A stretch of 64,000 nucleotides of DNA from contig DAOTCE010000011.1 in NCBI GenBank assembly GCA_035452965.1, positions 69,836 to 133,835 on the forward strand, in the 5' to 3' direction. A program made the position numbers and the translations under genes. This stretch comes from Candidatus Paceibacterota bacterium (GTDB taxonomy: Bacteria; Verrucomicrobiota; Verrucomicrobiia; Limisphaerales; UBA8199). Positions 16,562 through 24,236 of this stretch are shown in pieces. Within the stretch, counting starts at the first letter, position 1, and every line of letters starts with the position of its first letter. Below the pieces are notes generated by a model that was not told the origin of the DNA, did not search any database, and saw nothing but the letters and a program-made list of their open reading frames with translations.

Positions 16562-18456
16562 GTCCCCTCCTTTCGGCAACCCGCAGCAAATTCAGCCAGG
16601 CCGGTTAGCGCTTGATTCAGCAGCCGCATCTCCGCTGCGTTCAAGGGATACTGGCCCAGCAACAACGCCTGCACGTAAAGCACCTCGACGACGCGGCGGG
16701 CTACCGCGTCGGAGCCGGTGCGCAAGAGCCGTTGGATCAGCGGGTTCTCATAGTTCAGGCAGAGCTCGGCAAAGGTCGGGTCCGATTCTTGAAAAACGCT
16801 CACCAGAATTCCGGACCAGACCTCCGAACTGGCCTCCCGCGCCTGCTCGGCGCTGCGCTGCAGCCGCCGCGCTTCCGAGGCGGTGTAAAGCACTGGCAAT
16901 TCCGCCGGCAGAAACCGCCGAAGCGACGGACGGCAATTCACAGGATGGAGGGTGCTAGCGGCAGTTTCAATAAGACGGGCCGCGCGCTCCTGCGCGGCAG
17001 GCTCAACGTCTCTGAAGGAGGCGGTCAACTCCTGGATGGTGACCCTTCTTACCGGCTGTCCCGGAAACAACGCGGCGTAGCGTTCCAGTAGTTTCGCCGC
17101 CAGGTAGTGTCGGGCATTAATGATGCAGAGCGACTGCGCCGCAGCCACCTGCGCGATTTGCCGGAACTCTTCTTCGCCGGTGACGTAGTTGATTTCCTGG
17201 AAGTGCTTTTGCAGTTCACCCAGGCTCATAATGCCAAGCGACGTTTCAAATGGCAGGTGTCTCCCCACAACTTCGCAGAATTCGTCGTCCTCAGCGGCCA
17301 AGCTCATAATCGCTTGCGAGTGGATCGCGATGATCTGCAACAGGCGCTCCGGGTTCTTGACAGACAGGTTCAACAGGTAATCGCGGATCGCCGCCCCTAA
17401 TCTCTCCCGGGCAGCGAGGAGGGCGTCGTCTTCGTAAATGGCCTCCCGGGAAGCGGTCGGGCGCAGTTGCGTGCTGTTGATAACGCACCGCACGAACACC
17501 GCCCATGGCGGCATCAAGTTATCCGCGCCTTCCGTCAGCAGCATCCCTTTGACGAATACATGGTTGGACCTCCGCGCGGATATATTCTGCGCATGAGGCA
17601 AAAAGAACACCGCTCCTTCGAGGCCATCGCTCCGCATCTCCAGGGGGATGAAATCCAGAAAATCCACCCCGCAGAGCCGCTTGCCGTAGTTCAGAAAAGC
17701 CGCTCGGCGATCTGATTCTGTGGCGTAGCGCTGCTTCCACGGCGGTAACGCTGCGTTGACCTGGCATCTGCGATCACCGGTCACCAACACGATCGGGACC
17801 GGCAGCAGGGAGCCATAACGAGCCGCCATGTCCCGGACGAAGGGCGGTTTCAAGAAATCAGCCCGGTCTGCCCGGCTGCGCAGGAACACCCTCGTTCCGG
17901 GCGCGTGCTCGGTCTCCAACACCCGAACCGTGTAGCTCCCATCCGACTTGCCTTTCCATTCAATGGCCGGACCGCCCCGCGCAGAGCGAGTGATCAAGAC
18001 GATTTCGTCCGTGACCATGAAGCAGGACAACAGCCCAATGCCGAACTGGCCGATATAGTTGGCGCGCTGCTCCTGGAAATCGCTGCGCTTGGAACTGCTC
18101 CCGATCGTGGCCAGGAACGCGTGGATTTCCTCCTGGGTCAGTCCCATGCCGTTGTCCTCGATCAAGAGCGTGGACGGGACCCCCTCCCGACCCGGGACCA
18201 CTTCGATCAAGATCTCCCCTTTGTGGGAGGGATCGAGAGCCGACCGGGCGGCAGTGGCATCCACCGCGTTTTGGAGCAATTCTCTAATGTAGACCTGGGG
18301 GCCGCTGTAGAGATGGTTTGAGAGCAAGTCAATGATTGCCTGGAGGTTGACCTGGAACCGGAAGTCCTGGTTGGCTCTGGATACAGGCTGCTGGGAGTTC
18401 TTCACGAGACTAAGAGCCGCTTGGGACTCGGTCTCCGCCGTTCTAGTTTCATTCAT
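16558..18456 (-). CDS. HSP90-family (GHKL) ATP-dependent chaperone-like protein
   Basis: 632 residues. N-terminal GHKL ATPase: Glu59 and Asn63 in YIRELLQNAVDA (catalytic Glu and Mg-binding Asn), Asp101 in IEDNGMGL, and the lid/G2 motif GQFGIG at 136-141. A middle domain follows, with the ATP-contacting arginine region STQLRPTASREAIYED. It resembles the shorter, divergent HSP90 family rather than canonical HtpG; middle and C-terminal regions have little conserved HtpG sequence. Cytoplasmic. Overlaps its TPR-like partner by 4 bp and faces away from the sigma-like/kinase cluster, sharing an 0.9 kb intergenic region with it. The chaperone role is assumed from the family; the client is unknown and may be among the neighbouring regulators. 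Confidence 0.85.
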   Translation of the reverse strand: MNETRTAETESQAALSLVKNSQQPVSRANQDFRFQVNLQAIIDLLSNHLYSGPQVYIRELLQNAVDATAARSALDPSHKGEILIEVVPGREGVPSTLLIEDNGMGLTQEEIHAFLATIGSSSKRSDFQEQRANYIGQFGIGLLSCFMVTDEIVLITRSARGGPAIEWKGKSDGSYTVRVLETEHAPGTRVFLRSRADRADFLKPPFVRDMAARYGSLLPVPIVLVTGDRRCQVNAALPPWKQRYATESDRRAAFLNYGKRLCGVDFLDFIPLEMRSDGLEGAVFFLPHAQNISARRSNHVFVKGMLLTEGADNLMPPWAVFVRCVINSTQLRPTASREAIYEDDALLAARERLGAAIRDYLLNLSVKNPERLLQIIAIHSQAIMSLAAEDDEFCEVVGRHLPFETSLGIMSLGELQKHFQEINYVTGEEEFRQIAQVAAAQSLCIINARHYLAAKLLERYAALFPGQPVRRVTIQELTASFRDVEPAAQERAARLIETAASTLHPVNCRPSLRRFLPAELPVLYTASEARRLQRSAEQAREASSEVWSGILVSVFQESDPTFAELCLNYENPLIQRLLRTGSDAVARRVVEVLYVQALLLGQYPLNAAEMRLLNQALTGLAEFAAGCRKEGT

Positions 18457-18570
18457 ACCAGAAGGGATTACGGCACCCGCCTGAGTTTCTTGCTAACAAA
18501 GCCGACGAAAGCACCGGCGATAGCCGCCGACACCTTCGTCCCAAGACTACTGCCGTACCGGCGTGAACCA

Positions 18571-18650
18571 GGCTCCGAATGCGGGGCGCACCTCTGCTGC
18601 CAGGGGATTCCCCACAGTATGGTCGCTAGACGGTCCTTGGACGGCCAACT
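18571..18650. repeat. degenerate dispersed repeat, copy A
   Basis: Contains TGCGGGGCGC, then GGATTCCC, TATGGTCG and GACGGCCA in the same order as at 50581-50650. By eye the two agree at roughly three quarters of positions with one gap. Similarity may extend some 60 bp further upstream in both copies. Confidence 0.45.
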
Positions 18651-18926
18651 GAATAGTGACGATTACTTCGCCCCAGCCGAAAAGGACAATGCGTCTTGTT
18701 ACCCCTTGAAAAGACGCGAGTTAGCATCACGCCCCTGCTCCTGCGCCAAGTCCATCCCGACCTCCTGTCACAGAATAATGACATTTCCACCTACTCGAGG
18801 GGCAATGACCGTCTGCAGAGCCGAAGGATAGGTGGCGATCCTACGCCGCCGCCCCTCTCCCAACCATCTCAAAAGTCCAGTATTCGGCGCGTTTGGGCGG
18901 TGTTGCCCCGGCTAGACCACGGAGTG

Positions 18927-18978
18927 ACCCCGGTGTGTATCCCATGGGGAGCGCTCCCCATGGGATACACACCGGGGT
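18927..18978. repeat. 52-bp perfect palindrome, copy A
   Basis: Each half (18927-18952 and 18953-18978) is the exact reverse complement of the other, with no spacer. The centre is TATCCCATGGGGAGC joined to its complement. The inner 40 bp recur identically at 50387-50426. It can extrude as a cruciform or, if transcribed, form a 26-bp stem. Confidence 0.95.
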
Positions 18979-19341
18979 ATAGCAAGCGTCTCATAGGAGT
19001 CTGGCTGGGTTATCGTGCGAGCAACCCCCTTGGCTTACCCATGAATTCGGATGCCGCAGGCACCCGAGTGGGGGGCAAGACCGCCACTGCTCTGGCGGAC
19101 CCCCATCGCCGGAAGTAACTCAAAACAATGAGGATGGACCATCTGGTGACCTGGACCTCTTTCGTCCTTGGCTCACTTAACCCGTTCGTTGCCGTGGTTT
19201 GGTAGGAGGGGTTGGCGAGGCTGCGATGTCAGGGAAAAAGCCTCCAGTCGTTGGCCAGAAGTTGTCCAAAGATACTTGACCAGAGGCCAGAATTCCACCG
19301 TGATGCAAAAACTTGGCATGGTTTGTGCCCACACGGGGCCT

Positions 19342-20124
19342 ATGAATCGAACCACTAGTCCTATTGGCGATGAAGAGTGGCGCAGGCTACTCTCCCGGAT
19401 CTACAAAAACTTGCGCCGTCGTCTTGGGTCCGACGACGCCGCGGAGGAAGTACTGGGCATAGCCAAGTGCTTGATTATGCAACACCTGAACCAATTCGAC
19501 CCGGCCAAGGCGCCGATCGCGGCGTTTGCTTTTTTCTGGGCCGACATCGCGGTAAAAAGATACCTTGAGGACATCACAAAGGACCTCCCCACGCTACCGC
19601 TGCCACATACTCAGGATTCAGACTCTGACACCGATGGAGGCCCATCACGTGTGCCTCCGGCGTTACAAACACCACCGCTGCTGCGCGATCAGGAATACTC
19701 GAAATCACTCTTGTTCCGAATATGTTCTCTGCCCCTCCCACCCGACATGATTCTGGTCTTCCTGATGGTCGAAGTGTTGGGGTGGCGCCAAAGGGAGCTG
19801 GTCGCCAACAGCCAGTGGTCCGTGGCCGCTTTATTCATGGAAGCGGAGGTCGAACTGGCGGGGATCTTGGGCTTGGAAGTTACTCGAGGCGGCCTACAAC
19901 CGTTGCGTGAGGTCATCGAAGCGCGGAAGACTTTCGCTGAGCTGAAAATGGCTCGAAAAACTCGGGCGAGCTATGCCAGCCTGCTGGGGACGGTCCCTGA
20001 AAACTGTACGCTGGAGCAAATCTTTCACGCCAAAGGATGGTGCACCGCGCGTGCCAAGTCCCAAGGGCTTACCAACATCATCGGCACCGTGCGAAAGCGT
20101 CTTCAGGCAGGTTTTAGGAAATAA
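19342..20124 (+). CDS. divergent sigma-70/ECF-like sigma factor
   Basis: 260 residues from the ATG at 19342; the frame is open 58 codons further upstream but that part is low-complexity Arg/Trp-rich, so the later start is preferred although no good Shine-Dalgarno is visible. Residues ~9-75 match an ECF region 2 pattern: EEWRRLLSRIYKNLRRRL, AEEVLGIAKCLIMQHLNQFDPAKAPIAAFAFFWADIAVKRYLED, in which FDPxK...F...W..IA..R is the promoter-melting helix layout. A linker of Pro/Asp/Ser follows, then a region-4-like part (LPLPPDMILVFLMVEVLGWRQRELVANSQWSVAALFMEAE). It continues about 90 residues past region 4, longer than usual. It converges on a 61-residue zinc-finger protein 7 bp away. Assignment rests on pattern only. 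Confidence 0.5.
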   Translation: MNRTTSPIGDEEWRRLLSRIYKNLRRRLGSDDAAEEVLGIAKCLIMQHLNQFDPAKAPIAAFAFFWADIAVKRYLEDITKDLPTLPLPHTQDSDSDTDGGPSRVPPALQTPPLLRDQEYSKSLLFRICSLPLPPDMILVFLMVEVLGWRQRELVANSQWSVAALFMEAEVELAGILGLEVTRGGLQPLREVIEARKTFAELKMARKTRASYASLLGTVPENCTLEQIFHAKGWCTARAKSQGLTNIIGTVRKRLQAGFRK

Positions 20125-20131
20125 CTGCGAA

Positions 20132-20317
20132 CTACGCCGCACGTTTCCTCCGTGCCGCGGCCCTTACAGACTTCGTCCACAGGGAAAACCGAACGAGCCG
20201 CGCTTGGACAGCGCATCGCTTGCAGCCGGCCACATGTTCTTCCAGGCGAGCCGCCGCCTTCGGAGTTAGCTTCTCTTCAAAGTAGTCCGCAAGTTGTCGG
20301 GCCGTGAGATGTTTCAT
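20132..20317 (-). CDS. mini zinc-finger anti-sigma-like protein (zf-HC2 pattern)
   Basis: 61 residues. HLTARQLADYFEEKLTPKAAARLEEHVAGCKRCAVQARL contains the His-x3-Cys-x2-Cys site (His28, Cys32, Cys35) that defines zinc-binding anti-sigma domains, preceded by the usual Leu-x5-Tyr/Phe helix. There is no transmembrane helix, so it would be a soluble anti-sigma or its stand-alone DNA/protein-binding remnant. The tail is strongly basic. It lies tail to tail with the sigma-like gene, not in the usual downstream operon order. Small size limits certainty, but the motif is specific. Confidence 0.55.
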   Translation of the reverse strand: MKHLTARQLADYFEEKLTPKAAARLEEHVAGCKRCAVQARLVRFSLWTKSVRAAARRKRAA

Positions 20318-20624
20318 CGTTAGATAGAGTAGGCATGTCCAGGTATTTTAACTACCTATATTTCAGCAAAAGCGCGATTTGCTTGTTCAAAATCCCCAGC
20401 GGCCCCCTACGAACATCGTGTTCATCTCCTTCCGCCGCGTTCTTGTCCATATCGAGTTTGCGTACGTCAATTGGACTGGGTGTCTCGTTTCTGGCCAGGT
20501 TTGAGGCATCTGAGAGGCCCGGTCCACGACAAACTATTCGAAATCTGTCAGGATTGCTTACGTCAGGAAGTATTTAGGGACAAAATTTCGACAACTTGGC
20601 ACACGCACTGCTTGTAACGGTGGT
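20318..20624. other. intergenic region upstream of the pseudo-response regulator
   Basis: About 0.3 kb, visibly A+T-richer than its surroundings, between the divergent zinc-finger gene and the regulator. It holds the sigma-54-like site at 20597-20612; no ORF is supported. Confidence 0.5.
20597..20612 (+). promoter_or_regulatory. candidate sigma-54 promoter
   Basis: TGGCACACGCACTGCT matches the -24/-12 consensus TGGCACGN4TTGCW at all but two positions, with the invariant GG and GC correctly spaced. The GC doublet is only 14 bases before the regulator ATG, so the transcript would be nearly leaderless; that counts against it. An NtrC-type activator is encoded at 29834-31279. Confidence 0.3.
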
Positions 20625-21308
20625 ATGAATCCAAACCTAAAAGTGAATGCCGAGCAGACCCCCGCCGAAAAACGTCTGGTCTTACTGGTGGAGGAGGATC
20701 AAGACGAGCGGGAGTACATGCGAGCTTCTCTCACGAAGGGATCGCTGTCTTGTGTTGCTGTAGGCTCGGCCTCGGAGGCGTTGGAAGTACTGGAACGGAA
20801 AGAAGTCGCGCTGCTGGTGCTTGAATGGGGCCCGGACAAGGGCGGGGCTGAGGTGCTGAGTTTTGCCCGCAAAAACTGGCCCAAAATGCCGGTCGTAGCA
20901 ACTAGCCGCCCGCGGCTCGAGGTCCGCACCGATGCAGTGCTCCACAAAGCCGATGCATTCCTGCACAAGCCCCTTAGCGGAGAAGTCTTGAGAACGCAGG
21001 TGATGCAATTGCTTGAGCGCGTACCGGCTGATTCCGCAGTGCTGCTCCCGGAACGGCCGGAGGACACGCTTCCACTGGGCGAGATTAAGCGCCGCTACAT
21101 CTGCCATGTTTTCAAATTGTTCGACGAGAACATATCCCTGGCGGCGAGGGCTTTGGGAATCCACCGCCACACCGTTGCAGCGGCGTTGGGGCAAGGAACC
21201 TCCGCCGGGACGATGCCCGCCGAAAGATCGGTAGCAGCAGCTCCGAACGAGTCGCTTGACTTACATCGGGAAGATGAACGGATACCCGAGCGACTCGGCA
21301 TGTGGTGA
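20625..21308 (+). CDS. pseudo-response regulator with Fis/ActR-type HTH
   Basis: 227 residues. Residues ~17-130 fit a receiver domain: the acidic pocket is Glu23-Glu24-Asp25 (LVLLVEEDQDE), the Thr/Ser position is Thr93 (VVATS), and the conserved Lys-Pro is Lys115-Pro116 (FLHKPL). The phospho-acceptor position (ALLVLEW) holds Glu67 instead of Asp, so ordinary aspartyl phosphorylation is not expected and the residue may mimic a constitutively active state. Residues ~150-188 (PLGEIKRRYICHVFKLF...AARALGIHRHTVAAAL) form the Fis-family HTH seen in ActR/PrrA/RegA regulators. A 40-residue tail follows. It lies 177 bp upstream of a kinase whose own N-terminus is a degenerate receiver; both probably serve one pathway. 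Confidence 0.75.
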   Translation: MNPNLKVNAEQTPAEKRLVLLVEEDQDEREYMRASLTKGSLSCVAVGSASEALEVLERKEVALLVLEWGPDKGGAEVLSFARKNWPKMPVVATSRPRLEVRTDAVLHKADAFLHKPLSGEVLRTQVMQLLERVPADSAVLLPERPEDTLPLGEIKRRYICHVFKLFDENISLAARALGIHRHTVAAALGQGTSAGTMPAERSVAAAPNESLDLHREDERIPERLGMW

Positions 21309-21485
21309 GGACGGCTCGACGGCTCAATGATTCCCACGTCTGGTTCCTTGGGGGCCCGGCATTTGTCGAGGGGCGCAACGGGCTTCCCGATTTGGCCCGA
21401 CCGCGAATCGGGTCTTTCCGGTGTCGTATCACGTCCTGCTTTGTGGTAAACACGGGCAGATGAAATCCTTTGGGGAGCTGGCGGC

Positions 21486-22862
21486 ATGAACCCTTTCGCG
21501 ATCGTTGATAGGGACGAGGGGCGGAGGATTGCCTTAAAGGTATTGCTGGAGCCCGAGCACCAGGTGCGCGAGTACCAGAGCCTGCAGCAGGTCGGCCAGC
21601 AGGCATCCGGTGGCGAGTTTGGAGCCTTGTTCCTGGCCTGGAAACCCGGGGGACCCGAGCGCCTGGAAACGACCAAAAAGGTGGAATGGACAACCAAGTT
21701 TGTCGTACCGGTGTCTCTGCTGCCGTGGGTCATCACAGATGCAGATCTGAAGGCTGAGTGGAAGAAGGCAGAGGAATGGAGCATCGATGCCTTTCCCGAT
21801 GCAACGTTCAGGTTTGTCCATCCCCTGACGGTGAGGGCAATCCTGAGAGTGTTGTCGGAAATCGTTGGCTCCAGTCAAGAAATCCTGCGCCTTGGGCAAC
21901 GTGCGGCCCGAGATGCGGTCGAAGATCAAGAAGTTTTGCTGACCGGAGAAGCCGCGAGCGGAACGCAACAGCTCGACTGTGAAAAATCCAGCCAGCGGCC
22001 CCGGCTGCCCAATCTGGTCGAAGGGCAACGAATACTCGGCCCACGGGTGCGGGTTCTGAGGAAGCTCGCCGAAGGGGCATTCTCGGCAGTGTTTTTGGCA
22101 ATTGGTCCTATGGGGCACAGGCTTGTGTACAAGCTGGTCAAGTCGGATAAGGCAGGACAACTCGAGGCACTGAAAAAGACCAGCGAGCTCATCTGGTGCA
22201 CCGCAAAAGGGACGGCATACCTTTTGAACGCGACGGCCGGTTACTGCGAAGATACCAGATTCTATTATATCGCGACGCCTCTCTTGGACGGCATCAATGC
22301 GGACTATCCACTGCTGAACTGCTACAGACCTAAAACGCTGGCCTGGTGGTTGAGGTCGTTACGGCGCCCTAACGGAGTGCTCAGCAAAGAAGACGCGCTT
22401 GTGCTCTTTAGCCATTTAATTTCGATACTGGAAGCGCTGAGTTTCCTGCACCGGCTAGGCTTGGTCTACAACGACGTGCATCCCGGTAACATAGGCTTTT
22501 ACGAGGACAAGGTGATGCTGATCGACCATACGGCCATTACCTTTCCGGATGTGAAACCTACCCCGGCGCCGGAGTCCTACCCCTACGCCCCACCCAAAGG
22601 GCAGGGATGGGTCGCCTCCCCTGCGTTCGATTCGTATTGCGTCGTCAAGATACTAGTAGAAGGTATCACCCAAAAGCAGCCAGAGGAAATACGCCCGGAG
22701 TCGATATCCGACATCGCCAGCGAGTACTTCAAAGGTCTGTTTCATGCAGTAGACCGGATTGCCCGAAAAGGACTGCAAACGGATCCGACCAAACGCTATC
22801 AATCGGCTGAGGAACTCATGGATGACTTAGAGCATGCTCGACAACTGCTGGCTGAGCACTAG
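21486..22862 (+). CDS. Ser/Thr protein kinase with N-terminal degenerate receiver domain
   Basis: 458 residues; ATG preceded by GGGAG. Residues 1-~125 look like a receiver that has lost its chemistry: Asp8/Asp10 remain (FAIVDRDEG), but the phospho-Asp strand is ALFLAW and the Lys position is His112 (FVHPL). Residues ~183-455 are a kinase: glycine-loop LAEGAFSAVF (194-203), ATP-lysine Lys216 in VYKLVK, catalytic loop YNDVHPGN with Asp330 and Asn335, metal Asp347 in LIDHTA replacing DFG, and a C-lobe PTKRYQSAEEL (434-444). No transmembrane segment, so a soluble kinase. HRD is replaced by YND and DFG by DHT, but the key catalytic residues are all present. Likely targets are the neighbouring pseudo-regulator or sigma-like protein (inference). 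Confidence 0.8.
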   Translation: MNPFAIVDRDEGRRIALKVLLEPEHQVREYQSLQQVGQQASGGEFGALFLAWKPGGPERLETTKKVEWTTKFVVPVSLLPWVITDADLKAEWKKAEEWSIDAFPDATFRFVHPLTVRAILRVLSEIVGSSQEILRLGQRAARDAVEDQEVLLTGEAASGTQQLDCEKSSQRPRLPNLVEGQRILGPRVRVLRKLAEGAFSAVFLAIGPMGHRLVYKLVKSDKAGQLEALKKTSELIWCTAKGTAYLLNATAGYCEDTRFYYIATPLLDGINADYPLLNCYRPKTLAWWLRSLRRPNGVLSKEDALVLFSHLISILEALSFLHRLGLVYNDVHPGNIGFYEDKVMLIDHTAITFPDVKPTPAPESYPYAPPKGQGWVASPAFDSYCVVKILVEGITQKQPEEIRPESISDIASEYFKGLFHAVDRIARKGLQTDPTKRYQSAEELMDDLEHARQLLAEH

Positions 22863-23121
22863 GATTGATCCCGATCTGTGCCCCTGCCTTACACAGTTGA
22901 GGGTGGCACCTGAGAAAACGCTTCGATCTCCCTCGTCTTGGCTGTGGAAACCGGGACGTGCCTTCGCGCTGAATCGGCCCTGGCGACCTTGGCCGGCGGA
23001 AGCAGGTGGTGATATGCCAACTGGCCACCGCAGCCCCACAAGTTGCCTCCTGCGCCGCCCGCTTGCTTCCCCGGTTCCTCCTCCCCTGGTGTCTGAGTCA
23101 CTCTCTCCGAAAGGCTCCTCG

Positions 23122-23646
23122 TCAATTCAGGCTGAACCTTCCAGGCATCTGCAGCTCCGGCCCAGGCACAGGCTCTCCACCCCTTGCCAGCCAGTCGTGG
23201 GCCTCGGAAGCCGCCTCGGCGGGCGAGACGTCAGTATAAATGACTTTCATGAAAGCCGGCAGGTAGGCATCGGCCATGATGAGGCAGAGCTCCAGCAGGT
23301 GCCGGATCAGATCGTCACTTAATTCCCCTTTGGCGTAGTGGGAGGCAGCTTGGAATCGAAGGTCGCCGTCGCTGTGGTCGAACTCGAACTTGCCGGTCTT
23401 TATCCCGAATGAGGCCCGGAGGCAGAGCTCGGCTGCGGCTGCGCTCCTGTGCCCCGGCACCTCGGGAAAGGGCGCGATGACTTGGATCAAGTCGTCGGAT
23501 TCGTCCACGACGATGATGCAGCGGATAGCCCCGTTTTTCCCGCCGAAACCCGTCCGCAGCACAGGGCGGTCTTGCTCTAACTGGAACTTCCAGCCGTTCT
23601 GCTGAAAGTGCTCGATTACCTTCTGGAGGCCACTGGGTGTATTCAT
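23122..23646 (-). CDS. YbjN-domain protein
   Basis: 174 residues with the YbjN/type-III-chaperone-like alpha-beta sandwich pattern: an N-terminal helix and strand (LQKVIEHFQQNGWKFQLEQDRPVLRTGF), a central sheet (AIRCIIVVDESDDLIQVIAPFPEVP), FEFDHSDGDLRFQAASHYAKGELSDDLIRHLLELCLIMADAYLPAFMKVIYTDVSPAEAASEA, where the ..D.Y.PA.M.VIY..VSP.EA.. element is typical of the family. YbjN proteins are small regulatory or chaperone-like proteins of uncertain mechanism. Preceded by GGAAAGGAAA. It lies 27 bp downstream of a short ARPP-1-like gene on the same strand, and convergent to the kinase gene. Confidence 0.65.
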   Translation of the reverse strand: MNTPSGLQKVIEHFQQNGWKFQLEQDRPVLRTGFGGKNGAIRCIIVVDESDDLIQVIAPFPEVPGHRSAAAAELCLRASFGIKTGKFEFDHSDGDLRFQAASHYAKGELSDDLIRHLLELCLIMADAYLPAFMKVIYTDVSPAEAASEAHDWLARGGEPVPGPELQMPGRFSLN

Positions 23647-23673
23647 TGCGTTTCCTTTCCTTCTTCCGGCGGG

Positions 23674-23952
23674 TTAGTTCCGTTGCAGGTTCAGGTGAAC
23701 GGCTTTGGCTCCGGCCAACAGCGCGGCGCCCGCGATTGCCTGCCTCACGAACGGATGGTTCTCGCCGCAGTGAACGTCGTTGTGAATCATCTCTGCACTG
23801 ACCGGTCTTGACGCCAACATGGCCTCCGTAAAGGCCAGATATTCGGGCGGGCAATCGCGGTGAGTGGAGAGCGGGAAAATCACAATATTGCCGCATTGCG
23901 GGCTTTCCCTCACCTCGATCTGTGCTAGGTATTGGTTGAGTAGTGTCTTCAT
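23674..23952 (-). CDS. short protein resembling the N-terminus of the ARPP-1 family
   Basis: 92 residues. The opening (LLNQYLAQIEVRESPQCGNIVIFPLS...EYLAFTEAM) follows the ARPP-1 pattern of a leucine-rich helix, then a GN-x-x-x-FPL strand and a YL-x-x-x-EA step. The end (AGAALLAGAKAVHLNLQ) recalls the GEEL-AGAKQNR-LN element of that family, but the region between is shortened and the remaining ~200 residues of a full protein are absent. It may be a compact form or a truncated relic; no frameshift is evident. ARPP proteins are associated with ADP-ribosyl-related systems. It precedes the YbjN gene by 27 bp and would be co-transcribed with it. Similarity judged by eye. Confidence 0.4.
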   Translation of the reverse strand: MKTLLNQYLAQIEVRESPQCGNIVIFPLSTHRDCPPEYLAFTEAMLASRPVSAEMIHNDVHCGENHPFVRQAIAGAALLAGAKAVHLNLQRN

Positions 23953-24236
23953 TCCGTAGGGTAATACGCTCAGTCATGGTGTTTCTTGCCGACGGACTTC
24001 GGCAGGCGACGCAAGTTTGTGGCCCATGAGCAATCGGGCCTCCTCCGGCCGCTCCGGCGGTGGCGGCTCACATGGTCGAGATGCTGCCACTGTTTCTCGA
24101 CCTCGGAATTCGGCACTCGGTCACCCACAACCTCTTACGCCATCCGCAAGTGGCTTCCGCATCAGCCTTGTTTTCATTAGCAAAGGCCGTTAGCGTCTTG
24201 GGCCACTGACGCGCACGCCGCAAACACAACTCTGAT

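Larger units (their letters stand above)
18457..19341. other. gene-poor intergenic region with dispersed-repeat sequence
   Basis: Divergent region of about 0.9 kb between the HSP90-family gene and the sigma-like gene. No ORF here resembles a protein; the two longest ones read through the palindrome. It contains the repeat at 18571-18650 and the palindrome at 18927-18978, both with counterparts near 50.4-50.65 kb. Confidence 0.6.

Noticed and set aside
18696..19118. 140-codon ORF across the 18.9-kb palindrome
   Set aside because: The only regular part is the translated palindrome, which gives nearly the same peptide on either strand; no conserved features.
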